Shown here: positions 36,281 through 48,664 of the stretch, piece after piece
Layout of the letters: every line of letters starts with the position of its first letter
Position numbering within the stretch: the stretch's first letter is position 1
From: Astropecten irregularis
Taxonomy: Eukaryota; Echinodermata; Asteroidea; Paxillosida; Astropectinidae
Length of the DNA: 64,000 nt
Direction of reading: 5' to 3'
Assembly: GCA_963971285.1 (NCBI GenBank)
Contig: OZ020254.1
Span: 11,904,001 to 11,968,000 of the forward strand
Translations under genes and position numbers: made by a program
Notes under the pieces: generated by a model
Database searches by the model: none
What the model was told of the DNA's origin: nothing
Seen by the model: only the letters and a program-made list of their open reading frames with translations

Positions 36281-36594
36281 TCCTACGGCGCTGCACGAGT
36301 GCCATTCCACTTACTCAGATACAAATGTCCCTGTAGTTTATCTTTCAAATTACTAAAACTAAAATTGATTATAAGAATAAGGCGACATTTTTAGATTCAC
36401 TTTGTTGACTTTGCCAGATAAATGTCCAGAATGTGTCCATTTCTATTCGTTTTTACTTAAAGTCATTTTGTTGAGATAAAATCATGGAGACAAGACGACT
36501 CTTCCACTAAAAGAAAGTTGACTTAGCTAGACAAATTATCTAGTTATCTGGATAAGTGAAATGGCACTCGAGGAGCACCGTAAAATACCGTCTA
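36281..36594. repeat. TIR element 'TACGGNGCTNCACGAGTGCC', shorter copy
   Basis: Ends tacggcgctgcacgagtgcc and ggcactcgaggagcaccgta are inverted repeats. The interior carries degenerate aagtcatttt and agttgactt modules. It is a relative of 44477-44945. Confidence 0.7.
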
Positions 36595-37367
36595 TCTATG
36601 CATGACACCGGCACAGCACAAGGTAACTCAAGAAGGAAAAATGTTCCTTCTAAACTGCGACTCCACCCGTTGGTTTAGGTGGGGTGGGCAGCTTCATTTT
36701 AGTCACGTAAACCAACCCATAAATTCCCGGTCCACCGTTCCCTTAATCTACTTCTGTCACAGTATTAACCCTGCACATTAGGATCAGTAATTATTTGATG
36801 GGCTGCAATTTACCAATAACGCCAATTTCTAACTTGACTGAATGAAGACGGCGGCTAAATTTCAAAGTTCAATTTCAGTATACGATGAAAGTACTAATTT
36901 AGACATATGCATGTATCTTTTTTTCTGGCTATGCCAATAAAAGGAACATTTTTTTGCTGTACCTTTATACTGGCTCCGGGCGAGTACTTGGGCTAAGACT
37001 TGCCTACCACAGCGGGCATCTGAGAGCTTATTAAATTACAGGCAATTCAAGCAATCACTGGGGTCGTTTGTATAGTTAGCATTAGGATAGTTTAAGGGTC
37101 AAGTTGAAGTTCACGTTGCCTTAGTGAGACAGAGAAAGAGCTCGAGAGGGTACCGGCTTTGGGAACATTCAAGGGATTTGGTGGGTCTTTTAGGAGGGTT
37201 TGGCTCAGTGAAATGAGCATTACGGATGCAGCTGAAATTCATGCCCTTTGCAGTTCGTGGAGTGTGCTTGAAACCTTTCATTTATAGGTCTATGTGGGGG
37301 CTTTGGGTCATTACACAGGTTAACATGGTCATGACGAATATAGGCCTAGAGGAAGTAGTTTGCTTAA

Positions 37368-37724
37368 AGGTAATATCATACTTTGGTTTTTATCAACAAA
37401 ATACAGATTCGTGGGCGAAAATATCAAGGAAGATACAGTAACAGTCGTCTGTGAAAATGTCAGTCCCATACGTTACCCAATTTTTTAGAAAACAGTGAAA
37501 AACCGCCACAGTATTTCTTAAGTCTTTTCTCTTTTATTTTTGATCTTTTAAAAGATCAAAAAGATTTTCGGTCGTTGTTTGACTAATTTCTGGATAAATA
37601 CACCATTTCAGGCGGAAACATTTAAACGGTATGTTTCTACCACCACCATCTTCATACCCTGAAAGTTATAAGTAAATGTGTGAACATTTCTGTTTTGGTG
37701 TCTTACCAAAGTATGATACTACCT
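37368..37724 (-). repeat. TTAA-MITE group 1, complete copy
   Basis: Inverted relative to 10171-10528. TTAA on both sides (37364-37367, 37725-37728); terminal repeats aggtaatatcatactttggt and accaaagtatgatactacct. Confidence 0.85.
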
Positions 37725-37888
37725 TTAAGGGAAAATCAATGCGGGGTAGGAACATTATGTTTGAATATGGAAAACAGTTACAGATGTAGTTACATCTTCC
37801 CCTGTACACCTGTGGGGGTGCACTGAGTCGGGGGAGGAAACCCAGTCCATATTCCCCTTCACCGCCCGGCATATTTTCAGTCTATATC

Positions 37889-38023
37889 ATGGATTTCGCC
37901 AAACTCATCGTAACTTACTACCAATCGTAGGACCTATGATGCATTGCTGCAGTCATACGTAGTATGCGATGGGTTATATCTTTCGAAACTTGAGTTACGA
38001 GCAATCGTCGTGAAATCGACCCC
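37889..38023 (+). repeat. 'GGGTCGATTTCACC' MITE copy
   Basis: Left end tggatttcgccaaactcatc, right end cgtcgtgaaatcgacccc. The interior is slightly shortened. Confidence 0.7.
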
Positions 38024-38288
38024 AGTACAAGGCCAGTCCCCGCAACTTGTTAACGAATGGTAGTAACGCCGGCTTGGTAGATATTACCGCATAATAGCTA
38101 TGAGCTATATCGGTTTACCAGCATTTTCGGTATCGTCTGAACTCGATATCATCGAGCTACAAACAGATGGGCAATCCTTCGATATGAGAAGGCATCCCAG
38201 AAAGACATTGCACAATAAATTATGAGGTTTTTCTTTCATACTGAATGAGAGAAAGAGCATATCGAGAAAGCTCTGCTTACCCCATTAA

Positions 38289-38649
38289 AGGTATAATGCA
38301 CGATTGATAAAGGTCACAGGACAGTACTCTCACTTTGTCTGATCAAACATTTACATGAAATGATAAACCTGTGGGAATTTGAGCTCAATCGGACATCTGA
38401 AATGCGAGAAAAAATAGCAAACACCCGACTCAATTTTTCTTATTAAACATAGAGAATGATTTTGATCTTACCCCGGGATCAAAACCGTTTTCGGTCATTA
38501 TTTGACTAATTTCTGGATAAATACACCATTTCAGGCGGAAATGTTTTAACGGTATGTTTCTATACCAGCACCATCTTCATACCTTGAAAGTTATACGTAA
38601 ATCTGTGAACATTTATGTTTGAGTAAAATATCAATCTTGTAATGTATCT
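38289..38649 (-). repeat. TTAA-MITE group 2, complete copy
   Basis: TTAA at 38285-38288 and 38650-38653. Left end AGGTATAATGCACGATTG. The interior matches 32664-33016 in reverse complement (gagctcaatcggacatctga, gatcttaccccgggatcaaa). Confidence 0.85.
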
Positions 38650-39607
38650 TTAAAGCATCTAATTCTCTTAGATTGGCAGTGGTTGGTTAATAGGCCTAAG
38701 TATATGAGGATGTGAGGGTGTTGGATTGGTGTGGTGGGAAGATAATGCCGAGTATAATCACGAGAACAGTGATTTCAGAGATATACAACTGCAGTCAATG
38801 GGGCCCGAACTTCAGACAAAAATCCCCATTTCAGTCCATGTGCCTGAACCAGACATATAATGGCTGCAACTGCCGTCACGTAGAGATGCTGGCAGGAAGA
38901 CTAAGTGGGAAGGGAAGCATCAGCGGTACCCAATTCATACATCAAAGAAGCCGACGGGGACGGACCGGGGACCAGCGACACACACCTGTCACTAGACGCA
39001 ATACATGGCTTGGGATATGCGTGCAGACTTCAGACTTGACTCTGGAAATCCAGGGCTCGCTTGAAACTAAAAAAGTTATCCTTATTGCCTTCTTAATATT
39101 CGCCGTTTCACCTATAGACGCGCCCAACTGAGTCGTGGACAATATTATTTGAAGCCATGCAAGCGTCTGAGAGAGTAGGCGGCCTTGCTAATTTTGAAAT
39201 TGTGCATAAAAGGGAATAATGGTCTGGTGTTGTCTATGACTTATGGTCACAAAACCAGCATTTTGTGGACTGGGCTAAAATGATGTAAAACCATACCGTA
39301 CAGACCCTTCAGACAGCCATTCACATGAGTTTGTTTGTAACCACTGTAATGTAAGACCATCCAACACTTGTGTTTGCGATTCACTCAAAATTCGGATTCT
39401 TGTTCAATCTTTGACATACTCTCTGGCGACTTTTTGTAAAAATTTTGGGCATTTTTATTGGCAGTTTAAAGTCAAATTATACAGCTTTATGAGTGAAATC
39501 AAATTCTTGCTAAACGTTTTTATATGAAACGGATGATATACTTGTGAGAATAAGATAGCAGCTTATAAGAAATTGTTTCCAACTTGAATGTTGTATGTCT
39601 TTTCTAA

Positions 39608-39918
39608 ACAGAAATCTTCACAGATTTGCGTATACTTACAGGGTATAAGGATGGTAATGGTAGAAACAGACCTTTAATTTGTTTCTTCCTGAAATGCTTT
39701 TTTTATCCAGAAAAGAGTAAAACCGATGACCAAAATAATTTTAATCTTTTAAAGATAAAAAATAACGGTGAAAGGATTCTGAAAATACTGTTGGCGTTTT
39801 CCACTGTTTTCTCACAAAGTGGGCACCGTATTGGACTGATGACCGTTACTGTATCTTCCTTAATATTTTTGCCCATGAATCTGCATTTCTATGACAAAAC
39901 CCATTTATGATATTACCT
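39608..39918 (+). repeat. TTAA-MITE group 1, left-truncated copy
   Basis: Lacks the left terminal repeat, starting at aaacagaaatcttcacagat, and ends near tatgatattacct. A degenerate member of group 1. Confidence 0.65.
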
Positions 39919-40807
39919 TTGCCCTTTGCCCATTACTATTTGCCCAGGTTTTCTTGTCTTGCACTGTAAAGGGTATTGGGGTACCCGAAATGACAGTATT
40001 ATATCATATAGGCTATATCAGAATCCCGCAACTTGACTTAATGGGCCCACTTTGCAAGCACCGTGATTCGGATGAACTTTGCGGTTTTGGGCACCCGCCG
40101 TGCTCAAGGGAGCCCGATGGCGAGGGGAGTAGAAAGTCAGCAATTCGCCGGTGAGAAAAGATGCGTCCCACCACCGGCTTCACCTGTTCAATCCCAAGCC
40201 ACCGCTGGGATCAAGAACATGCGACATCGGCCCCGAAATGTCACGGGGCTAGGCTCCCCTCGCCGGGCCCCTGCGCCGCTCACCGGTTCCTAATTGGACT
40301 GGGTACTCGCCAGTACCCATTTTTAGGGTGCACTCGGAGGGTTGTCTGGTTAACCCGATTAGGCCTGTGTGATTGTACCCAGAATGGGTACCGTATAACA
40401 CAGGATTCGATACCGTGGGATAAATCATACCAAAATCAGCATCGACGTCACAAGGAACGGTTGTCACCAGGCCGACAAAATATTATTGCTGTTTTTTGCA
40501 CAGGTTCGAGGCAAACATAATTGGATCTTGGAATTGTAAATATAGTTTCGCTTTATCTTGCGAAAATCTGTTTTCGGGTCTAATTTGAGAACAAGTCTAA
40601 TATTGGTCCTAGTTCTGTAAAGTTAGTTCGAATTTTCAACATCTTTCAAAAGTTTCAACCAAGGCTTTGGGCAAGAAGGTGAAGGATAGTAGCATAGAAC
40701 AGAACGGCAACGGCACAGGAAGGTCTGGTCCAAATGCTTATAACAGTTCATTTTGTTGTCTATTATTTCAACCTTTATCCGGCGACTTATGCCGTTCGGA
40801 AAGGGAC

Positions 40808-41030
40808 CAATCCCCCGCCAATTTCACGGCCCTGCTTAGCACAAAAATTAGCTAACCATGAAATGTATATGTCTTCATAAAAACATGATTAACGGCCAAA
40901 TTTCCATGCGTTGTGTATCACTTGTGAAGTTGTTCTTTGGTTGTTGTTTGCTGACCATGAATATCAAATGGAATTTTGAATGGTGGTTTGTTTTATTCAG
41001 CAAGACATTTTGTGGTAAGCAAAACTTTGT
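40808..41030 (+). repeat. TIR element, 'GGGGCCAATTTCA' family, partial
   Basis: Left end gccaatttcacggccctgct and body (ccaaatttccatgcgttgtg; aatatcaaatggaattttga) match 61628-61870. The right end is degraded. Confidence 0.6.
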
Positions 41031-41224
41031 AGTATAGTAGTCGAGTTGCACCATGACGTCACCATAGCATCTTATATCAGCATAACTACAGGCTACAAAC
41101 TACGGTAATCTTAATCAATTAGGAAAACTTTGGGTTTGTGTGGGGAGGTAATATTTTGGTAACTTCATAACATCATCTTCTCTTACTGAGATTTACATTA
41201 TTGAAAGTTAAACAGAGTGACAGT

Positions 41225-41360
41225 GGCGTGATTAAAACCTGCGACCTTATGAATACCGTACAGGCGCTCTACCAACTGAGCTATCCAGCTCTATAATGGT
41301 GGTGTCCCTAATAGTCAATTATATTTGTTCGTTTGGAAGATGCATGAAACCATTCACATA
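41225..41360 (-). repeat. tRNA-derived SINE type B copy
   Basis: On the - strand: gagctggatagctcagttgg (A box region) and a degenerate B box, with the flank tggtggtgtccctaatagtc shared with 51361-51560. The acceptor stem does not pair. A further 3' fragment lies at about 41495-41580 on the other strand. Confidence 0.65.
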
Positions 41361-42091
41361 TACCGCTAGTATCCCAAGGATCTTTTGAGATAACGCGTAG
41401 CTTTAGCAATGCAGCAACCTGAAAAATGGTAGGCCTACATGGCGATCACTCAAATGTGGTGATGCTTGGAGGTCACTGGTTGTCTTGGAGGCCACTGGTT
41501 CGAATCCCGCTCCAGTTTTGTTCACTGTCCAATGACTCGTAATCAAGCTAGTCAGTCTCCCTTGAGATTGACATTATTAACTAGCCTGTGTGTATAGCAA
41601 TGTGCCTCCGACCGTAATACCGCTGCCTGTCATACACGTCGTGTAGTATTTTTGTTCAATTGACAAAATACGATATTCATTGTACTATAGGCTACAACTA
41701 AAATCATTTCTATTATCTTGTTTAAATGCACTTTTGTAAACAATACACACAACAAACTGCATGTGTATACACCAAAACAGCTGACGGTTGTTATAGTGTT
41801 GCAATTTGCACCCATTCATAATAACAAACCAAACCCACTCAACACCCCTTTGGGCGCCCCCGGAAGAAACGATCTCCCCCACTAAAACTGACGTGCCTCA
41901 CGCCAAAGGACAACCCGCAGTTCCGTGGCACAGGTGAATGTCGATCAGGAAATGAGCAAATTTTCTTCCCTTTTTTTCACCCTTTTTACCGAATCCAGTC
42001 CCTGACAAGTCTGTTCATTACCTCAAAGTCACGAGTGATATAACTGTGGACCACCGACGCGTTGTGTGGACATTTTGCCTTCTATGCTTAA

Positions 42092-42422
42092 AGGGATGGT
42101 ACAGAACTGGTGTTTGCTACAAAACCGTTGCTGACAGTGAAAACACTACCTTTAACTGAAAAACCTGTAGAAGTTTGAGGTTAATCAGCCATCTGGGTCA
42201 CGAGAAAAATAGTGAAAACCCGTTTACACATTTCAACGAATGAATAAAACCCTTCGAAGCGAATCGGGAAATAGTTTCATTTATTTCTCAACGAATATGG
42301 CATTTCAGACAAAAACATTTCATGGGGTGTTTTCTCCTATCATCACCATTATACTGTGTAAGTTTTATGTGAATCTGTGATCTTGAAGTGTATTTTTTTC
42401 TTACCAATTCTGTACCATCCCT
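42092..42422 (-). repeat. TTAA-MITE group 3, complete copy
   Basis: TTAA at 42088-42091 and 42423-42426. Terminal repeats AGGGATGGTACAGAACTGG and aattctgtaccatccct. The interior is distantly like group 2 (ggcatttcagacaaaaacat, atcatcaccattatactgtg), so it is a third related family. Confidence 0.8.
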
Positions 42423-43375
42423 TTAATACTGGTAGTCGAAAGCAGGTTATAATTTCACACACGCGTTCAGAAAATGAACATATTGTGGGTTTGTTCAGTT
42501 TGTAACAGGGAAGTATTGTCTGTTGAATTACTCATATTTTCTGGACGTTTTCCAACAAAAGTTGTGGTCAGAGTGAGGCTGTGATAGTGGGTCTTTTTTT
42601 TTAAGACGAGGATGCGTGCGTCATTGCGAGCAGCGGGGATGCCGTATCGTCCCGCCAACCGCTCCTAAACACGCTCGGGGCAGATCCGATGCCGCACTGC
42701 CGGTTTGTTTTTGGTCGCCGTCTGTTTCAACAAACGGTTAAGTATAGGGGTTGCAGCGGTTTGCAGTTCAGATTGGGGGCAAGTGCGGCGAACCAATAAA
42801 ACCAACACGAAATGTGAAGGTTTTTTTAGCGGGAGTGATTGTAAACAGTGATTAGAACGCGATTCAGATACCAATATTGAACGCGCTTCAAGCAAGGGGA
42901 TGCCTTTCATATTTCTCTCGAATTATAAAGGGTAAACCAAGAAGTGAAGTAGGCCGGCCCTATTGCTGGGAAAGCTGTGTCAGTTGCGTAACTAGGGAAA
43001 ACGGCCCCCGAGTAAGCTCTAAAATTGCGCCAATGACAAAAAAAAATCACTGGCAATTTGAAATTGAAATTTGTCTTTCTTTGTTCTAACTTTAATCGGA
43101 TTACGCCACTGCTTGTAGTGTCTAAGATTCCAACATTTGATGCATCGGACTCTATTTTTGGTTTTGTTCTAATCGAGTACCGTATACAAAACCTCTTAAG
43201 AAACTATAATGATCATTGACTTTAGGCCTTTACCAATGGACAATGATAACCATTAAAATGTATAAATTCAAGTACGTGTTATATCATTTTAATGGAGACT
43301 GCTACCTAACAGTCATTAATATAATCTGTATAACTAATTTATATCCTTGAAAAGTGAACCAAACAAATTGACTGT

Positions 43376-43500
43376 AGCGGGATTCGAACCAGCGATCTAC
43401 GAAATACCGTACCGGCGCTCTACCAACTGAGCTATCCAGCCCTTTTGTCGATTATCTTTATTTGTTTGGCAGTCAGAAGCCATGGAACCTCTCACATATC
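43376..43500 (-). repeat. tRNA-derived SINE type B copy
   Basis: On the - strand: gggctggatagctcagttgg, a tRNA-like arm and a B box ggttcgaatcccgct. The 5' GGGCTGG has no pairing partner after the T arm, so this is not a functional tRNA gene. The flank aagataatcgac matches the copy at 45828. Confidence 0.7.
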
Positions 43501-44476
43501 GCTTAATGATTGATGATTAGATGATTTTTATGAATAACCAATGGTCTTTTAGTTTATGGTGCTGATTGGAATTCATATTTCCATCTTACTGTCGGAAGCT
43601 TTGCGATTCATTAATTTGCTTTATAGACTTTGCTTTCTACGTTGGGGGCTGCATGGCACATCCTCTATACGTCTAAGAAATGGGTCACGTACCCTCTGGC
43701 TCTTCTTCACTCGCAAAAAGCCACTTCACCTGTGGGTGACCAAATCGATCTAGCCGGGGTCCATTGAGTAGTCTCAGACCCCAGCGGAGAACCAACCCAT
43801 CGGCGAACGCCGACTCGCTCCCCGGCCGGCCAGAGGGGAAAAAAACCGGGCCTCATCCAACTCACGGGTCGTCCCGGGCCTCGCCACCCACGGTACCCCT
43901 CGTAACAACCTAATTCCCCCCTAATTGGGCCAGAAGTAACGGGAAACTGTTTCAGTTTGAAATGCGATACGCCTACACTTTGTGGTACTTCTGTCGGCAC
44001 CGCTGCCCGGCCATTTCTGCCCATTAACCGGGTGCAGATCCCAGTGGCATGCTGCAAGAGTCCCCCATCAAATTGTACTTCTGTTCTCTTCATACATCGT
44101 ATAGCAATGTGTTCCGATGTGTACGTGCGTTAGGCCATGCGAGAAATGATCACAGTTACCTTTCTGACTTACCAGTTACAAAATTCTACGTGGGTGGATT
44201 TTAAGTTCGTCAGAAGAAAAAGAAGAAGAAGAAGAAGAAAGAAATAGATAGATGAAATAATAATAGTAAGACACATAAAAGCCTTTGAGAAAGATCCTGC
44301 TAAGATTGAAACGCGCCAGGCCCTCCTAACTCCAAGGAAGACAAATTAAAATGTAAAAAGACAATTAAAACAATCAGGAAAAAAACGTCAAGGTTAACAT
44401 TTCTTAGTAGCCGCAGTTGAGATACGTAATACGACATTGCAGAATTAGAGAAAAGTCTCATGAGTCCCAAAAGTGA

Positions 44477-44945
44477 GATGTACGGAGCTCCACAAGTGCC
44501 ATTCCACTTATACACTAACCACATACATGTAATGATATCTCGCCAAGTCGACTTTTGGAGTGGTAAAAGTCGTCTTGTCTCAATAATTATTATCTCAACA
44601 AGATGACTTTAGGGAAAACGAAAGTCGACTTATATTGATAATTTATCTGGCCAAGTCAACGAAGTGCATCTTAAAAGTCATATTATCCTGATAACTAACC
44701 TCACTTTTATTATAAGTCGTCGTTACAAGGTGTAACTATCAGGACAAGTCGACTTCCTTCTTTCAGTAAGTCGTCTTGGCGAGATATATTATCAGGATAT
44801 GTCGACTTCTTAGTTTTCACTTGTCATCTTGTACGAATAAATTATCTGGATAAGTCGACTTTTAGGGCTTAATAAGTCGACTTGGTGAGATAAATTATTA
44901 TGTGTTTTTTTGGATAATTGGAATGGCACTCGTGAAGCTCCGTAG
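44477..44945. repeat. TIR element with repeated AAGTCGACTT modules
   Basis: Ends tacggagctccacaagtgcc and ggcactcgtgaagctccgta are inverted repeats of about 25 bp. In between, self-complementary (A)AGTCGACTT cores and variants (agtcgtctt, agtcaac) recur roughly every 20-50 bp, alternating with gataaattatctgg-like spacers. No ORF is present. Confidence 0.75.
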
Positions 44946-45351
44946 AGATGAATGGGGAAGAGAAGAACTTTCTGTTGAAGAGAATTTCATTATCAGACAC
45001 AATTACATGTTTGTTTCGAAACAAGTATTGTAAATCGGATTCGAAATACGAATTTTACTAGCGACAGCCAACAGATTGGAGAAATTAGGCCTATAGGTCT
45101 AGGTTTTATCCCACCCTCCGTAAATGACTACAATTGGTAATTCGATTTAAGTTATATTCCTCTTTTTGTTGTGATCGTTTCAAATTCAACCACCTAAAAA
45201 TATCGCCTCGACAATCTGCCTTCTGTCCGGTCCCGTTTTATCCTCCGCCATGTTTGCCCAGCCACTGATTACACACGACTTATCACTTGTAACGGGAACG
45301 GAGATGAAAGCTTGCCGCGCTTACGGGCTGGCCTGGGACGGGCCGGCCCAC

Positions 45352-45395
45352 GGGTCAGAGGGTCAATCCGGGTCAACTCGGATCAACTCGGGTCA
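45352..45395 (+). promoter_or_regulatory. Ladder of five GGGTCA-type half-sites
   Basis: GGGTCA at 45352, 45360, 45370 and 45390, and GGATCA at 45380. Spacers are 2, 4, 4 and 4 bp (DR2 then three DR4). DR4 is a classical arrangement for RXR heterodimers, but a simple 10-bp tandem repeat would look the same. It is intergenic. Confidence 0.4.
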
Positions 45396-45644
45396 GTTGT
45401 TCCCTTGTACTGCGATAGCAGGGGAAGGAAGTGGGCATGAAATTGGCTTCTGGAACAAGGGTGACGCACTCTGACCACACAGTCACACTGACATAGCTTT
45501 ATAGCCTTATATGTGTGAATCGGAAGGACGACCGTGATTTGGCTTTTGCGACCAGGGAAACCCCAGCAAACCTGACGGTCGAATCTTTGAAAATGTCGGT
45601 CGGAAATCTTGTGAAAGATCGGACCTCGTGTGGAATTCCACCAT

Positions 45645-46040
45645 TGTTTTCAGCTTATTCACCTTTCAGTGACTTAAAAATGCAGTCAGTTTCCTTTTGT
45701 GGTCATTTGATGATTATATTGATTAAAAAGCCACATCCTCTTTGAGTGATCCGCCATGTACTGTTTCTCAGGTTGCAGCATTGCAATGAGAATCGATGAA
45801 ATGATCCTAGGGATATGTGTGTGGTTTCATGGCTTCCGACTGCCAAACGAACAAAGATAATTGACTTAAAAAATAGGGACAACACCAATTAACGTAGGGC
45901 TGGATAGCTCAGTTGGTAGAGCGCCTGCACGGTATTCAGGATGTCGCCGGTTCGAATCCCACTCCCCTCAAATGTTTCTTTGTCCACCTTTCAATGACTT
46001 AAACATTCAGTCAGTTTCTCTTGTGGTTATTGGATGATTT
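45645..46040 (+). repeat. tRNA-derived SINE type B, one full copy plus a 3' piece of another
   Basis: The fuller copy (45828-46040) runs from catggcttccgactgccaaa through a tRNA-like head (gggctggatagctcagttgg, ggttcgaatcccac) to the tail tcagtttctcttgtggttat. The same tail also occurs at 45645-45723, a 3' fragment of a second copy. Confidence 0.7.
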
Positions 46041-46191
46041 TAAATAAATGATGTTCCAAAAACCGCCTTTTCCCAAGGATGCAAACATATCACCTTGGTC
46101 ACGTCCGGGGATCGAACCTGCGACCGTGTGTTTCAGCGGAACGCGACCAGTGATCCGTCGCGCACACTGCTGCTTTGGATCGCATGTTAGC

Positions 46192-46560
46192 GTAAGGTGA
46201 CCAGACGTCCCCGATTTCCGGGGACAGTCCCCGATTTGACAGTGCCGTCCCCGATGAAAAATTGTCCCCGATTCGACGAAATGCCCCCGAAAATTCAAAT
46301 TGTCATATAAAATAAAAACAAACTGAACACAAATGCTGTGCTGAAGAAGATTCATTCTTCAGAGAAGTATGCGAAGACAACCGCCTAAGACATGTATAGT
46401 ATGTAACCTACTCATGTAAACTGGACAAGATGTCCATAGATGCCACCATTTTGCATGTAGGCACCATCTGGATTCATTTTTTTTTTCAAAATTACACCCC
46501 TCCCCCAATACACGGATCACTGTCCCCGGATCATCTCAACAAAATATGGTCACCTTATGT
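46192..46560. repeat. TIR element 'TAAGGTGACCA', hAT-like MITE
   Basis: Inverted ends taaggtgaccag and atggtcacctta; subterminal repeats of gtccccgat. Imperfect flanks tgttagcg and tgttaatagcg could be an 8-bp target-site duplication, as expected for hAT elements. No transposase frame. Confidence 0.6.
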
Positions 46561-47001
46561 TAATAGCGTATCCTGCCTGAGACGGCGTGGATTTGTATAA
46601 CATCAAATATGACGACCGTGAATCCGCGGTGAATCAAACAGCTATACAGGGTGTCCCCCAAAAAACCCGCAACACTTGTGTCGAGTACTATTACATGTAT
46701 ATGAAAATTAAACGATTTATCACTTAAAGATTCAGATATTGTGATACAGCTATGTCTTGGCTATCGCCATGTAGAATATGAGCAAAATTTTACTAAAATT
46801 TAGTGAAAAACCTAAGACTGAATTACCCAACCTAAAAACCCGATTTTCATCTTTCTTTCATACACATTATGTGTGTATTGACCACTATGAGTGTTACAGA
46901 CAATGATTTTTTTTCTAATTTTAGAGGTGGGGAGGGGGTGGTGAGATAGAGTCCCACCCTTTTCCTATGCACATTTACTCACACTCTGAAACATGCAAGA
47001 G

Positions 47002-47142
47002 GTCGGGGGAGTTTCACCAAACTCATCGCAACTTACTATCAATCGTAGGACTTGTGATACATTGCATCCCTACGTAGGATACGATGGGTTATCCTCCGTA
47101 ACTCAAATTACGATCGATCGTACGGCTCAGTGAAATCGACCC
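47002..47142 (+). repeat. 'GGGTCGATTTCACC' MITE copy
   Basis: gtttcaccaaactcatcgca to ctcagtgaaatcgaccc, with an intact acgatcgatcgta core. Confidence 0.7.
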
Positions 47143-47159
47143 AAGGGAATATGGAGGGG

Positions 47160-48397
47160 ATAATGAGAAGCGCTTGCTTCCAGAATCAAAGACGGGGAAT
47201 CCTAAGCTTGAACGATGGGGATAAATCTAGGCAAGACCACACAAGGCAAACAGATAAACAAACGTATTTGTTGACACTTTTAAATACTGAAAATATAAAA
47301 AAGCCGAAATTTAATGAGTTATTATTTTGTTTATGCAATAAATTTTGCGAATGATAAAATAGGCTAGTACGGCACACAGAGTCACTCAGTTATACACGTT
47401 AGCTCAAAAGAAATCATCAATGAATATTCTTTTGCTATTGTTAAGTGAACTATTATAATAAATGTATAAACGCGCGTACTAATAACCTAATAATTTCACA
47501 TGTCAATATGACTAACATGACTAAACTATTCTTTTAACAGAATGCTATAATCCTTAATAGGGTAATAATATTATATGAAAGCTTATGGCGTTTGAGGTAT
47601 ATTAGAAGACATTATTCAAACATTATTCCCAATTATTTTGGCAAAAGCATCACAGACAACACACTCCGAGCTAAAACTAAAGCATACATTATATTAATAC
47701 ACTAACGATCGTACTTGCGACAAAAATGAGCTATTATTATACAATACAAGAAATTAAAATTAACATTATGTTCGAGAACGTATGCTTAACTACATATGAA
47801 TAATTGTTGGAGAAATCCAGGAGTTATCTTAGCAATTTTGCTAAGCAGTAGAAATTTGCTAAACTACAACTACCTCTTCCTCTACCTCTTATTTGATTTA
47901 TACTATTCTTAATTGGCTAGTTCTTAAAAAAAATACGGCATATGTTAAACTTCTGCTCTGGCAATTCTACAAAATGATTTTGATGTGAAGGACGACTAAA
48001 ACAGTTACAGAAATGTACATAAAAATCATAGTAAACTTTTAGGTTATACATGTAATGTTATGATGTAGGTGGGATTTAAAAATTGTTTTAATTACAGCAT
48101 TGAATATAATTGCATTAAAAAAATCTTATGTTAAAACAAATGGCAATTTCAAATGAATGTTTAAACTTCTTAAAACCGACTTGTGCGGACTGTAAAAAAA
48201 CAAAGACAGACTGATGTTTGTCTTTACACTATTTCAGTTTCTTAGACTTAGTCTCATTTAGTTGGCTATGGCTTAGTAAAAATCGCACACGGGTTTGTGA
48301 GAAACGGTGGCAGCTGTCAATATAGACACGGCCGAAGCCCTAGCCTACCCAATATGAAGAGACTCGCACCGATGAGGGCGCACTTGACGCAGTCTCA
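47160..48397 (-). other. AT-rich 3' flank, probable Skeletor-like 3' UTR
   Basis: A strongly AT-rich stretch just after the Skeletor-like stop codon on the - strand, without repeats I recognise and without convincing open frames. It probably contains the 3' UTR. No unambiguous polyadenylation signal was found. Confidence 0.4.
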
Positions 48398-48664
48398 TTA
48401 TACCCAAACCAGCTGCTGCAGCAAAGCTACCAATGAGGTAACCATGACGATTGAAGATGCGGTTACCGTCGCGACGGCAGCGCTGGTACCCGGCTCGGTA
48501 GTCTCTTGGCCGGCAACGGTGGGGCCGGCACCGGTGGGGCCGGCACCGGTGGGGCCGGCACCGGTGGGGCCGGCACCGGTAGGGCCAGGCATGGTACCGG
48601 CACCAGTGCCGCTGCCACTGCCAACTACTCGTATCTTCCAGCCCAGGAATCTGTGCGTGTAACA
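48398..48664 (-). CDS. Skeletor-like exon 15: Cys/His of cupredoxin end, repeat, GPI tail
   Basis: 88 codons plus stop. It begins CYTHRFLGWKIRVV, then GAGPT repeats encoded by four exact 15-bp units at 48521-48580, with degenerate units on either side. It ends in a small-residue stretch (TSAAVATVTA) and a hydrophobic tail (SSIVMVTSLVALLQQLVWV). Confidence 0.92.
   Translation of the reverse strand, partial: CYTHRFLGWKIRVVGSGSGTGAGTMPGPTGAGPTGAGPTGAGPTGAGPTVAGQETTEPGTSAAVATVTASSIVMVTSLVALLQQLVWV

Noticed and set aside
38712-39131. 139-residue + strand open frame
   Set aside because: No recognisable motif and no neighbouring exons.
43376-43442. tRNA-like sequence with A and B boxes (also at 41225, 45898 and 48964)
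   Set aside because: The acceptor stem cannot pair and each is embedded in a longer repeated body, so they are SINE heads, not tRNA genes.
43707-44093. 128-residue - strand open frame in a GC-rich patch
   Set aside because: Composition explains its length; no domain or splice evidence.
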